DNA of 64,000 bases from Tetradesmus obliquus (GCA_030272155.1 CP126198.1:3534001-3598000), one strand, 5' to 3'. Shown: positions 41,923-53,062, numbered from the stretch's first letter. Made by a program: numbers and translations. Notes: generated by a model not told the origin, from the sequence alone.

Positions 41923-43318
41923 TAGGGAGGAGGCAGTTTGCTTGAGAGGCAGCGCGCACCTGTTGCTGGCCTGGGCTGTATTTCAGCAGCAAACACATGC
42001 TACTGATGGTGCCAAAGCTGTTTGAGCGCGCGTAGGTCATCCTGCAAGTGGGCAAGGTCCAGGAGCTGCTAGAAGCGTACCACCTACTGGAGCTTGCAGA
42101 ACAAGCATGACTTCAGGGTGCCAAACACGCCATCCAAGCGGGCTGTTGCTGCTGCGCGGCGCGCGCACAGGATGACAGGGAAGAGACCGGCTGTTATATC
42201 GCTGTGCGGCCGCTGCGCTGTAAGTTGCTGCTTGGTTCCGCTATTTCAGCAGCAAGTGGTGTGCAGCTGCAAGGTGCACATGCGGTGTGGTGCAGGCGGG
42301 CTTGCAGTGGTCCTGCAATTGGGTTGCTGGAAGGCAGGCAGCTGCAGGACCAGCAGAGCAATCACGTGGCCAGCACACCATGTGGCATATGGGTCTCATC
42401 AACAGCAGCATCCCTTGCTTATTGCAAGACATAGCCAGCGGTGCATATTGCTTTGTGCATGCAATGCTTTGAGCCGTGAATTCATGGTGCTCCATGCATA
42501 CATGCTGGTGTATGCATGACACACCATGCAAGCCAGCAGCTGGTTCAACTGGGCTGTGCATCCAGTGCATGTATCAACAGTCCAGGCTTATGGTCAGTTG
42601 TCCTGCAGTATGCCATGCGCATGCCTTCTCAGTGCTGTTGTAGCGCTTGTTTGTTGCTTAGTACCTGGCCCTGGCACATCTGAAATGCTGGCACGCAGCC
42701 GGCCCTGGCGCACAGGTATAGCTTGCGGCTTGCTGATGCATCCTGGTTGGACGCTGGTTGCAGCCTTCTGTTGCAATCATCTGTGTGCGGGCATGGATGT
42801 TTTGTGCATTGTTCTGAATGCGAGTAAGCTTTTGACAAATGCACGCCCAGGTCTGCACAGACAGGACATTGTCACAAGTGTGAGGGTTCTGCAGGTGGCT
42901 TCAAGGGGCGCTGCTGTGCAGCCAGGATGCAGAATGGCGCTCCCTTGAAATAGCGTTGCGCCTACTTATGATTATGGCACCACGTCCGCATACTCATGTC
43001 ATGCTAGGGGCCGTTAGCGGCCTGATCAGCTCGCAAGGACTGGCAGCAGAACATTGGAACACAAGTGTTACATAACTTGTTGAGTGATCAGCCACCCCAG
43101 TGAGAGAAGACACCTTGGTAAATATTACTGACACAGCCGTGCGTCGTCAACTCAGTTGCTGTGAACAGTTGATCCGCACATTTCACCGTCACACCTTGAA
43201 CGTGGTGCCTAGCAGGCGCTGCCTACCGATGCGCGATTCGCTTATCATTCACAGATCAACTAACTTCCGAACATAGTATTCACTCTAACCTTTGAGCTCA
43301 CATTATCCTCACTCGTGC
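41923..43318. other. NOP16 3' flank and intergenic region
   Basis: It contains a degenerate copy of the last NOP16 exon (42045-42175). The rest holds no supported gene; open frames at 42094-42519 and 42526-42948 show no domain. Confidence 0.5.
42045..42175 (+). pseudogene. Degenerate copy of the last NOP16 exon
   Basis: QELLEAY, KHDF and a basic tail followed by GGATGA are recognisable about 250 bp downstream of the true exon, but the frame is broken between them. It looks like a tandem duplicate of the terminal exon, not a retrocopy, because the flanking sequence is partly shared. Confidence 0.75.
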
Positions 43319-43556
43319 ATGAATGACAACACTGCATGCTCGATTTGCTGCTTGGTGTGATGCTGCTGCGCGTATGTTTCAGGCTCTGCTGCTGCTCCTC
43401 CTCCTGCTGTTGCTGCTGCTGCTGCTGCTGCTGTTGGTTCTGGCATGCTACGCTGCAGCTCTGACAGAGCTGGAAGGACTACAAACAAATATCTAGAAGA
43501 AGTGTTATCTCTGTTTCTGCTGCGCCTGCACAACATGTCGCTCTTCACCGCCACAG

Positions 43557-44400
43557 TTTGAAGTCACTGACTGGGGCAGGGAGCTGCAGGAGGCCTGCAT
43601 CACGTTGGTTAAAGACACCTACGAGACGTTGCGTGATGTCACCAGCAGGGCTGAACTTGAGGAGCACTTTGGGCAGGCGTTTGTGCAGCAGCTGGAGCTG
43701 CAGGTGCTGCAGCGGCAGCAGTTGCTGCGCTCACTGAGCATTAGGGGCCAGGTGGCAGAGCATGCACCGCCTGTACTACAGGTAGTACCTGCTGCTGCTG
43801 CAGAGGAGCAGGGCCAAGCATCTCAGGTAGAAGTGAGCGTAGCAGGTGAGCACGGAGCAGCATTAGCAGCCATGGAGCTATGTGAATACAGTAGAAATCG
43901 GAGACTATCTGGGTTGGTGCATTAGCAAGGCACAGATACTGCAACCATGGCACCGCTGCCTAACCCCCAACAACTGAGCAGCTTGCAGGAACTTGCTTGT
44001 GCTGCCACTGTGCCATTCCCACTGCTTTCAGCAATTCTACAACTGCATGCCACGCTGGTTGCAGAACTCCAGCACCAGCTGAGTTGCAGAAGGTGCACAG
44101 CAGCTCCCTGGTTGGCTTGCTGCCTGCCAGCCAACCGTACCTAACTGGCCATTCGACCCTGTCGGCGCTCACTTTTGCCTGCACCTGTGTTGTGTTCCTA
44201 ATGCAGGCGCAAGCGTGGCTGTGCCATGTGCAGCGCTGAAGGCAGGGCTTGCTTGGCCTCCCTGTGTGCAGCCAGACAGGCGCGAGGCACACTTATCTGC
44301 TGCAGAATTTGAGCAGGTCTTTGGCATGAGCTATGCAGCTTATCTGGACCAGCCAGCATGGAAGCAGCTGCAGCTGAAGAAGAGGCATGGCCTGTTCTGA
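43557..44400 (+). CDS. Villin-headpiece domain protein, 5' exon unresolved
   Basis: Two exons, 43557-43845 and 44207-44400, join in phase. The C-terminal 40 residues form a villin headpiece: HLSAAEFEQVFGMSYAAY, then W-K-Q, then LKK and the terminal GLF. This module binds F-actin in villin, dematin and relatives. The upstream 96 residues (FEVTDWGRELQEA...) are an acidic helical region I do not recognise, without gelsolin repeats. The start is uncertain. The frame enters through an acceptor at 43556; an exon from the ATG at 43319 to 43354, with a GTGTGA donor, would fit the phase. Confidence 0.72.
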
Positions 44401-44833
44401 ACAGCAGCAGCAGATGAACCTGAGCAGCCTGGTCTGCAGCGATTAACAGTTAGCTGTTGCTACAGCTGCGCAGCTGTCTTTTGAGAGCAGCAGCACCAAC
44501 GGCAGCAGAGAAAACACTCAAAGCAGCATGATGGAGGCAATACAGTTGGCAAATCATAACCAGACAGCGCACAGCAGCAGGCTACTGAGCTGCAGCAGCT
44601 GCAGCCACAGCCCAGCCCGCACACTGTAGCTAGTGCCAGCAGGTGCACTGTGCTGCTGCAGCTGGTCCTGCTGGCCTGGGCCGGTGTGCCATATGCTCGT
44701 ATGATTACCGGTATCAGCAAATGCTGTCATGCATTCAGATAAACCAGTCTCAGCTGTAGCTACAGCTGCAGCAACTCACGGTGCCAACGGCTGCAATGGA
44801 ATGCCGTCCAGCGCACTACTTCTATTCTCTTGC
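44401..44833. other. Region between the villin-headpiece gene and the second MGST3 copy
   Basis: No trace of the first three MGST3 exons (MAAVDGLKPGFG, HHMYMGFKV, VEYPALYADE) is visible here, so the duplicate is 5'-truncated. An ATG at 44729 opens a frame that runs into the MGST3 exon, but its product has no resemblance to MGST3 before CVQRAHQN. Confidence 0.55.
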
Positions 44834-45348
44834 TGCGTGCAGCGCGCGCACCAGAACAGCCTGGAGAACCAGCCTATCTTCCTGAGCCTGCTCACGCTGT
44901 CAGGCCTGCAGTACCCCGTGACTGCCGCCTCCTTCGGCGCCCTCTACCTGGCCGGCCGCATCGGCTACGTGCAGGTGCGCTTGATATGTGTGCAGCTGGA
45001 GAAGGCAGCTGTGGATGCTGCTCTTTGCTCTACAGGCAATGTGCGCATGCATCATATACGGTCAGCGTGCTGCTGGCCCAGCCTGCCTGGTTGACCGGGC
45101 GAGCCAGCCACGCTGCAGACATCTGCACTGAACCAGGGATGCATGCATAGTGTGTGGGCTGTCCGATTTCATGTATGTATCAAGTATGCTGTGACTGCTG
45201 TGCTTGCGCTGCCATGTTGCTCCTGCAGGGATACTGCACTGGCGACCCCCAGAAGCGTGTCAACTACGTGACCGCACTGGGCTACGTGGCCATCTTCGGC
45301 CTGGTGGGCACCACCATCAAGTTTGCAGCCGACCTGCTGAGCAAGTAA
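44834..45348 (+). pseudogene. 5'-truncated second copy of MGST3
   Basis: Only the last two exons are present, 44834-44973 and 45229-45348, joined at the same phase as in the intact gene. The longer exon differs from the other copy at about one base in 130. The last exon differs at about five in 120, with one residue change (GYVGIFG to GYVAIFG). The intron between them is alignable at its start but has diverged. It has no N-terminal exons, so the product would lack the first membrane helix unless an unrelated upstream exon is used. It lies just upstream of kinase copy B on the same strand. Confidence 0.85.
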
Positions 45349-46123
45349 AGCACACATGTGCTTGGGCATGCCGCTGTGCTCCTGTGACTTTCACTTCGGC
45401 CTATGCCGTGGGCTGTAGGACAGCACTGGCTCAGCGGAGGCAATGGAGAAGGAGCAGGATGGTCAGCAGTTGTGTAGAACAGTTGCATCTGCTTGTCAGC
45501 CTTTGGAGTGTGGGCTTACTGGTTGATGTTGTGGTACCATGCACATATGTAAAGTTTGCATGTTGTGCATTGGCGGCTATGCAGCTGCATACGTCCTGCA
45601 AGACGTAGCGTGTGCGGTTGCAATCGCCACAACTGTGGCAAGCTGCTGCAGCTGGATGAGCCGGTAGTGTGAATCTGCAACTGTTGTGGGCGCCATGATG
45701 GACGCATATGCCTGTTGCTGGTTGTGGATAGAAATGCAAGTTGGATTAGTTTTGTAACTACATTCTGCATCGCTGCTCGTATCTCGAGATACATCAGGAT
45801 CCCGGGCATGAGGAAATGTCATGAGGGATGTCTGCATGCAGTGATGGCATTGCATGCCAGGAACACCGGTTGCTACAGCGTTTCATCTGCAACCTGTCAT
45901 AAAGATCGTTTTGCAAGTGCAAGTGGGGCATGGGATGCCTGCAGCGCAGAAGCGGAACATCACGGAAGGCCGGAGCCTAAACCTTGGGTTCGGCGCTATT
46001 CAAATTTGCTTAGTTCCAGGCACCTTGCCAGGCCTCTTCTTCATGAATCAATTTCTTGAATACGCCTATTTTGATAGCGCAAGCGTCCCGTAACGCTGCA
46101 ACAGTCTTCAGCAGACAGCAGGC
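45349..46123. other. Intergenic region between truncated MGST3 and kinase B
   Basis: About 45430-45510 matches the 3' flank of the intact MGST3. No further gene is supported. The kinase B promoter should lie in the right-hand part. Confidence 0.55.
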
Positions 46124-47007
46124 ATGAGCGGAGTTGTCCACACGCACCGGTGCGGCAAGTGCGGCAATAAGATCTACTTCAAGTTTTGGGAGGTGAGAAC
46201 GACCTGCTGTATACGCCAAAGGCAGGCGTGACCACACAGCTGGTCCTTTCCACCAGCAGTGGTGCACTTGGCAGGCAGTCTCACTGATGCTGCTTGCATG
46301 CTTTTGCAGGATGGACCAGCAGACACCCTGCAAAACGGGCAGGGAAGCGCCTCTACTGCAGATCACACGCAGCAACGAGAGGCTGCACCACCACCAATGC
46401 CCTACTGTGATGCCAGTCCAGTCACTGAAGCTGAGGCAGCGCAACATGAGCAGCAGCGAAGGAAGCGGGCACGAACCACTACCACTGCAGCAGAGGAGGT
46501 TTCAGGTGGTGCCACTGCACTAATGGCTTCTATAGCAGCGGCAGCTGAGCCCCAGGTGGCATCACAACAGCAGCAGCAGCAGACCCCGGCCTCTGCACCA
46601 GCACTGCCTGCTGCTGTTTCTGTGCTGCCAGCTGCAGCTGCAGCAGATTAGCCGCATGTGCAGCAGCAGCAGGAGCAGCAGCAAATCCCTGCCTCTGCAC
46701 CAGCACTGCCTGCTGCTGTCTCTGCGCTGCCAGCCGCAGCTGCAGCAAATGAGCCGCATGTGAAGCAGCAGCAACAGAAGCAGCAGCAGCAGCAGCAGCA
46801 GGTCCCTGCCTCTGCACCAGCACTGCCTGCTGCTGTCTCTGCGCTGCCAGCTGCAGCTGCAGTAGATCAGCTGCATGTGAAGCAGCAGCAGCAGCAGGAG
46901 CAGCAGCAGCAGCAGCAGTACCCCGCCCCTGCACCAGCACCGCCTGCTGCTGTTTCTGTGCTGCCAGATGCAGCTGCAGCAGATCAGCCGCATGCGCTGC
47001 AGCAGCA

Positions 47008-47040
<33 letters not shown>

Positions 47041-48923
47041 CACACAGCAAGGCTTTAGCGCGGCTGCAGCAGCTGCTGCCGCAGAGTCAGGGGAGTTTGC
47101 TGCTGGCAAGCAGGTGTACGTGTGGGAGCTAGAGGATGTGCTGTGGACTCGCAAGTTCACCAGGACAGTATATGAGACCACCAGCATGGGATGCATAGGG
47201 CAGGGCGGCAATGCAGTGGCGTACTTGGTGCGGCTGGACAACATTGTCAAGCCAGAGGCGCAGCCAGACACAGCAGCAGCTGGCTGCAGCGAGGCGCGGC
47301 CAGCAGAGGCAGCAGCAGCACGCTGGCGCGCCCGCAGGCTGCTGCCCGGCCCTCAGGTTGGCGGCCTTTACGTGCTCAAAGTGTGCCGGCTGCTGCAGGA
47401 TTTAACAGAAGAGGAGCGCTGCGGCACTGCAGTAGATGATCAGCGCAAGTACCTGTATGCTGTGCGCAAGCAGCTGCTTGGCGAGCGCGCGTGCTATGGC
47501 AGGCTCCCGCGCAGCCCGCACTTTGTGCGCTGCTTTGCGTATGGGGCAGCAACAATGACGGCGTCAGGCGCAGCTGCAGCACCCCCTGCAGTCGGGCAGG
47601 AGCGGCCCTGCCTGCTGCTGGAGTATGCGCAGGGCGGCAGCGTGGCGGCGCTGCTGGAGTCAGCAGAGGGTGGCGCTGCTGGCATGAGCGCGCAGCAGGC
47701 GCGCGATGTGATGCAGATTGCGGCAGAGGCGCTGCAGCACTGCCATCGCTGGGACATTGTGTACAGGGACCTTCAGCCCGGCAACATTGTGTTGAGCCAG
47801 GCGCCGTCAGGCGAGAGCGATTACAAGCTGATTGACTTGGGGTCCTCCATCATCACGGATGAAGGGCCGGGCACAGACCACCGCTTCGGGATGCTAGCAT
47901 ACCGCGCGCCCGAGCAGCGGCCTGGCTCCACCCACACCTACACGCTGGACACCTGGCAGCTTGGGATGCTGCTGCTCCACCTGAGGACAGGTGCGTGGTC
48001 GGTGGTGGTTGTGTGATTTTGTGCATCTTGCTCAACGGCTGTACTGGACACCTGGCAGCTAGGGCTGTTGCTGCTGCACCTGAGGACAGGTGCGTGGTCG
48101 GCGGTGGTTGTGTGATTTTGTGCATCCTGCTCACGGCTGTATTGGACACCTGGCAGCTGGGGCTGCTGCTGCTACTCTTGAGGACAGGGTCGGCAGCGGC
48201 TGTGTGTGCTTCCGCATCCCGCCTGATGGCTAAACAGTGCAGCGCCGCGTAGGGTACTTGTTGCGTTGTTGCACCGTGGCATCGTGTTCATCTGCGCACT
48301 GGCCGCAATGTCAGTTGCTCCCTTTCCTAAGCACCACCTGAAATACCTGGCTGATGCATGATGCGGACGTGTTGTATGGCACGCCACCAGTGACAAACTC
48401 ACAGCAAGTGCAATGTGCAGCAACAAGGTGCACCTGCCACACCCTTGTCGGCAGCGTCAGCCACTAGATGCACGCATGTGCACACGAAACCCCCTCAACA
48501 GCTGCAGCACAGGTGCCGTTGACTGCACAACGTTTGTGCCGGCAACTGATTGTGCTGCCGGTTGCCCTCCCTCTGCTTGGCCCCTTTTGCGTGTCTGCAG
48601 GTGTGCTGCCGCTGCTGGAGCTGGCAAGCCTGCCAGAGCCCGAGTGGCTGGCGCAGGTCAGCGCAGTGCACCAGGACATCCTGCATGCCGAGCAGCACCC
48701 CTACCTGCAGCGCTACACCTGCCTCAGCCAGAAGGAGCGGCAGCTGGTCAACATGTGCCTGGTGCCTGATGCCAACGCTCGGCTCAAGGTGGACCGCGTG
48801 TTTGCCACTTGCGACTATTTTGTGCTGGAGGGCCTGACATTCGACGCGAACGAATGGAGCGATGCCGTAGCTTTCATGCACGACTCTGGCGCAATCACTG
48901 GCCAGGTGCTGCACAAGGCGTAA
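46124..48923 (+). CDS. Kinase-fold protein, copy B, with one-knuckle zinc motif and a stop codon in the linker
   Basis: Exons 46124-46192, 46310-47990 and 48601-48923, all in phase. Exon 1 encodes MSGVVHTHRCGKCGNKIYF, a CxxC knuckle. Exon 2 has an Ala/Gln-rich linker of four degenerate 34-40-codon units and then the kinase fold: GQGGNAVAYL loop, VLKVC lysine, YRDLQPGN (HRD Asp kept), LIDLGS (DFG Asp kept) and RAPEQ. A TAG at 46649-46651 interrupts the linker in frame where the neighbouring repeat units have CAG. The gene is therefore either a young pseudogene, or starts downstream (ATG 46658), or removes the stop by unannotated splicing. The end of exon 2 and its donor are triplicated in the last intron. 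Substrate unknown. Confidence 0.8.
46582..47040 (+). repeat. Coding minisatellite of about 100-120 bp, four units
   Basis: Units begin near 46591, 46693, 46810 and 46930 and encode SAPALPAAV...PAAAAAD followed by a Gln run. Spacings are about 102, 117 and 120 bp. The in-frame TAG lies at the end of the first unit. Copy A keeps only a degenerate single unit (about 3395-3450). Confidence 0.85.
47945..48200 (+). repeat. Tandem triplication of kinase B exon 2 3' end plus donor
   Basis: The segment from CTGGACACCTGGCAG through AGGACAG|GTGCGTGG and on to ACGGCTGTA occurs at 47945-48043, 48044-48141 and, partly, 48142-48200 (spacings 99 and 98 bp). The true junction is 47990. The second unit keeps a perfect donor; the third has lost it (AGGACAGGGT). 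Kinase copy A has one unit only, so the expansion happened after the genes split. Confidence 0.92.
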
Positions 48924-50349
48924 GCTTTCACAGCACAAGGAGTGTGCCACTAGAATGCATGTTCTTGTCAAGCGATGGGATGTGCTTATTGCCACACAGT
49001 GTGCTTACACTCACTCCTGTGGGGCACGGGGCCGATGGCGTTGTTGTGATGGCTTGAATAGTAACATGGTGATGATGAGTGTATGATGGCTGGCATTGGC
49101 GCCCTCACCAACACCTGCCTATATTCACATGAAGGCGGTCCACCACCGCTAGCGACTGTCACAGTCACAGTGCAGAATTGATAGTTGTTGTATTTCATGG
49201 CCGCAACCAGCCTGCTGCAGCTCTTGTGTGCTGGATGATTGGTGTTGGTAGGGAGAAGGAGGATCAGCAGCAGGTGTGCGCAGCAGTTGCAGCTGGTTGT
49301 CAGGCATCGCAAGGCCAGTCTGCGAGTATCGCAGTATAACGCAAGTTGGCGGGTCGTACACTCCGTGATATCGCAGTATAACGCAAGTTGGCAGGTCGTA
49401 CACTGGCGGGTGTGCAGTGACGTAGGGTGCGGCGCAGTTGGACAAGCAGCTGTTTGAGCCGGCAGTGTCTTATTGGGTGTGCACCCTGCTTTGCTCAGCA
49501 GATGCGTGCCATTGCCTGGCTGACATGGTCATCGTTGCTATTCTTGCAATCACCTCGCGGTAGCAGAGCATGTAATCACACTCAGTGTGACAGTGTGAAA
49601 GAACCTTTCGTCACGAAGCAGTGACACAAACGGTATCATGGTGAACCTCAGCTGACTATCCCAAATACACCACCCGGCCACAGCCCAGCCCTCGCAGCTT
49701 ACAATACCCTTGACCACACTACACCACAAAAAACCCACACTACACCGGTGCAGAATGCCGTTAACACAAACGACGTATGCATGCATGCATGGAAGACATG
49801 CCAACCAGTGGTTGCAGCACACACACAGGAGCAGACCCGGAGCAAACTTTGCTGCACACACACGTCTCCCAAAGCAGCGACCACTCAAACTGTGCATTGA
49901 AGACAGGACCCAAACAGAACTCCCTTCTGACTACCGGGCACAATATGCCTTGCAAGCATGCGGTCGTATGTGTAAGCACAAAGCAATGCGCTCAGCAAGG
50001 CACAACAGGCAGCTGGCTCACGGCAGCACTGTGTCGCAGCAACCACAGCAATGGCGAGTCCTGTGAATGTGCCAATGGCAACAAGCACAATACGACTGCT
50101 TCGTGCTGGTCTCAGCCAACACGAACACACAGGCACGCCATCAGCGGCCAAACACCCCGCAGCACCCAACCAGGCACTGCACCAGGTGGTGCCACACGCC
50201 GCACGCAGTGATAACACCACAGCACAGTGCACCTTACCCAATCATTCAGCTGCTGCAAGAACTCTCACACTCATGGGCCGCACATAACAGGGTAGCACGC
50301 TGCCAAGCTGATCAATACAGCCGCATGCTGCTCAGCGCAGGTAAAGACG
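48924..50349. other. Intergenic region right of kinase B
   Basis: No supported gene. About 49000-49130 resembles the downstream flank of kinase copy A. About 49240-49310 resembles the 3' flank of MGST3, as if a further MGST3 end once lay here. Open frames at 49710-50363 show no domain. Confidence 0.55.
49329..49404. repeat. Two-unit direct repeat, 42-bp period
   Basis: A 34-bp stretch starting TCGCAGTATAACGCAAGTTG occurs at 49329-49362 and 49371-49404 with one mismatch, each copy ending in GGTCGTACACT. Confidence 0.85.
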
Positions 50350-51480
50350 TGGATGCCGGTTGACTCACTGGCGGCATCTAGCAGATGTAGCCGGCTGGCG
50401 CGTAACGCGCGGGGCCGCCGAGTGGCGGCGCAGTCAACGCGTGCCTGGGTGTGCAGCAGAGTAACTGCGTGCCTGTCGGGTCTGCTGAGCTGCTCGGTCA
50501 CTCGTTGCCGGGACCCCTGCGGGCGGCGAGGGAGATAGGGCGGCTTTGCTTGCAGGACAGGGGTTAGTCTAAAGCTGAGTGCGCGCTCTGCTGCTGGCAC
50601 TGGGCTGTTGCACTCGCACACTCGCGCGGCGCTGCGTGTCGCACCGCTGTTGTTCTATCACGGGCTGTGGGTTGTAAGGCAAAGGCACTGTGTGCTGCTG
50701 TAGCACCAGTGTGCTCAAGTTACTCGATGCAGGCTGCTCAGCGGCAGTGTGGGCTGGCAGTAGTAAAGGTGTCACACGTCTGTGGTGTGCAGGGAACGTA
50801 GCTGGGCTGTTGCTCTTCAACAGGCAAAGGGCTGGGAAGCAGGCTGAAACTCACCTCTGGTGGCTGCTGCTAGGCTGATAATCGTTGCTGGCAGCTGGTT
50901 ACACGAGCTGCTGTGTCGGTGTTGTGCTGCTAGACTTTAGCGCACGGTTGGTGGCAGGCTTAGGTGCACTCTGGGCACGGCTGCGGCTAACAAAGGGCAC
51001 TCTCCGGTGCGGCGTATCTGTCTCAAGGCTCAGGTAAGTCAGGCTGGTAAACTCGAACTCAGCGCGTGTAGAAAGTTACACAAAAGATCACGTTGTATCA
51101 CAGTATCAATTCACTTCGTTGTTCTCTCTCCTCCTAATCCGGGGTCTGTTCCCATGGCATGCTCTCATGTCTCTAGGCTGCCGCCTTATATACTGGCTGC
51201 CGGCCTATGACCTTCCAGCTGCCGCAACTTCACCTTCCAGCTGCCAGTAACTTCGCAGTTACTGGCAGCTACCAGTCAGACATGCTGCATGACAGACATG
51301 CTGAGGCTGGTCAGTCAGACACAGCCCACAAGTCTGACCTGGCTGCTGCTACAGCCGCCAGTCAGTCATGCTGGATGCTGTACACAACAGCACGCTGCTG
51401 CAGCCATTTCTTTCTCAAAAGCTTCTACATGATTGTGCTATGCAATTCTCATCTAATGCTGTTCCTGCCGTAGCAGCGCT
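50350..51480 (-). mobile_element. Possible LTR-like or other non-coding element, minus strand
   Basis: A 1.1-kb non-coding block with composition unlike its surroundings. Read on the minus strand it has a TATATAAGG box near 51190 and a 14-bp inverted repeat just upstream of it (51239-51252 and 51257-51270, loop TCGC). That layout resembles the promoter part of an LTR. I find no coding region, no certain ends and no target duplication, so the assignment is weak; a promoter of an unseen non-coding RNA is an alternative. Confidence 0.3.
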
Positions 51481-52547
51481 GCTCAAGTCAGACTGACCAC
51501 TCACTGCTGCTGCGCACACCAGTGCTGTGTCAGACTTGCATGCAGCGCTGGCCAATGCCGGCATTTCACGCATTCTGGCACACTTTGTGAATGGTGTGCA
51601 CATTCCTGCTGTCACACAATACACTTCCACACAACACAACAGCTGTCACACGAAATGTGTGCGAGTACACACTAAGTGCGTACAAAAGTCGAGTTGTGTG
51701 CAAACACGGATGCCTCACGTGTCTCAAAGTAGCATATGTATGCGTGGCACCAGCAACGTCAACAACAGACGGCCCCTGCTGAGCATTAGTCACCACATTT
51801 CGTTAAACATATGCATGTCACTATCACGTGTGTGAACTAGGAATTGCATGCAAGCTACCACCTCTGGTGGACATACTCCACTGTTTTGGTGCACACCACG
51901 CAGGTGGGCATGCCGCCATGCTCAGCAGGTAGTAACAATACCCCTGCATGCGGCATATCATGCTTTGCAAAACCAACAGCCAGCCACAATACGCCACAGT
52001 GCTCAAAGGCTGCTGGTCAATGCAGTGAGGGCATCACATGAGCACCAACAGGACACATAGAGCTGGCAGCAAGGCGTGACTGTCATTGTGCAGCCATCTG
52101 CAGCCAACTAAATTTGAACCCGCATTACAGCAGCCTTTCCCATTCGCCCACTTCCTGATACTTCAGTATCGAGCACCACCTGCGCAATGTGCAAAACGTT
52201 ATGCACAGCCCAGCCCACAGTAGCGGCAGAAACCACAGTTTTCTGCCCCCCCCCCCCCCAGTTCAGCTTGGCACCGGTTGTGCTGCTACTGCTGCTTCTG
52301 CCACTGCTGCAGCTGCTGCTGCCGGTTGACAGACAGTGTGCATGTTGAATGTAAGCATGTAAGTTTCCTGAGCAGCTGCCTGTGCATGATGCCCAGCTTA
52401 CCCTCTATGCAGCTCTGCAGCGCCAGCACCAAGACCCCAGCTTCTGCACAACGTGAATGCCTGCAACAAGCAGTCACGATGTGCAGCAGCAGCCTGCATG
52501 CAGCATGCACCACATTGCACCAGCAGCAAGCCATTGTCTCAATGTTG
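51481..52547. other. Non-coding stretch
   Basis: No supported gene. It holds a 14-base poly-C run at 52246-52259. Open frames at 51527-51835 and 52278-52784 have no recognisable domain. Confidence 0.5.
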
Positions 52548-53062
52548 GGAGGTATCCTGTGGTGCCATCTCCGACGCAAGGCCCACCGGCTTGCCCGCTG
52601 GCAGTGCTGTGTAGCTCAGCGGGTTCTGCCCAGCGACGACCTCACAATGTGCCCGAGTGATTCAGTATCCTGCTTCCCTCAATCAACTTTTGCACAAGAT
52701 GCACGCCTGCAACAGGTGCAACATTCAACGTGTGCAGCAGCGGCCCACACACAGCACCTTCCAGATTGCGCCAGTATCATTTGAGCGTTTCCGCGGTTGG
52801 ACAATACCGTGTGGTGCCGTATCCACTGCAGCCTCCTCCAGTTTACCAGCTGGCAGTGCAGCGCTGGAGCAGTGAAGTCCAGTGCCTTGGTCCCAGTGAA
52901 GGCCTCATGATTCACCCTGAACTTGTACCTTGCGGCTGTTGTTCAACCTCTGCACAGCATGCAGATCTGCAGCTGCAAACTAGCTGTACATGCACAGCAA
53001 TCACCATGTGCAGCAGCCACCTTGTGCAGCAGCTGCTCTCTCACTGGGTTCCTCACAATGCA
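52548..53062 (-). repeat. Two degenerate tandem copies of the last exon of the decarboxylase-like gene
   Basis: Downstream of the stop (gene direction), parts of the last exon recur at about 52795-52920 (VNHEAFTGTKALDF against VNFEAFTGNKTLNF) and about 52548-52650, offsets roughly 290 and 250 bp. Non-coding flank is repeated as well. The copies are clearly more diverged than the TOP3B ones. Confidence 0.78.

Noticed and set aside
43374-43494. Short plus-strand frame with a long poly-leucine run (MFQALLLL)
   Set aside because: It comes from a CTG/TTG microsatellite and ends in a stop without a matching donor; probably the triplet tract of an intron or 5' flank.
46649-46651. TAG as a reassigned sense codon
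   Set aside because: TAG, TAA and TGA all serve as stops of intact genes in this window, so nuclear reassignment is not supported.
50051-50363. Plus-strand frames right of kinase B as a gene
   Set aside because: No recognisable motif and no phase-consistent partner exons.
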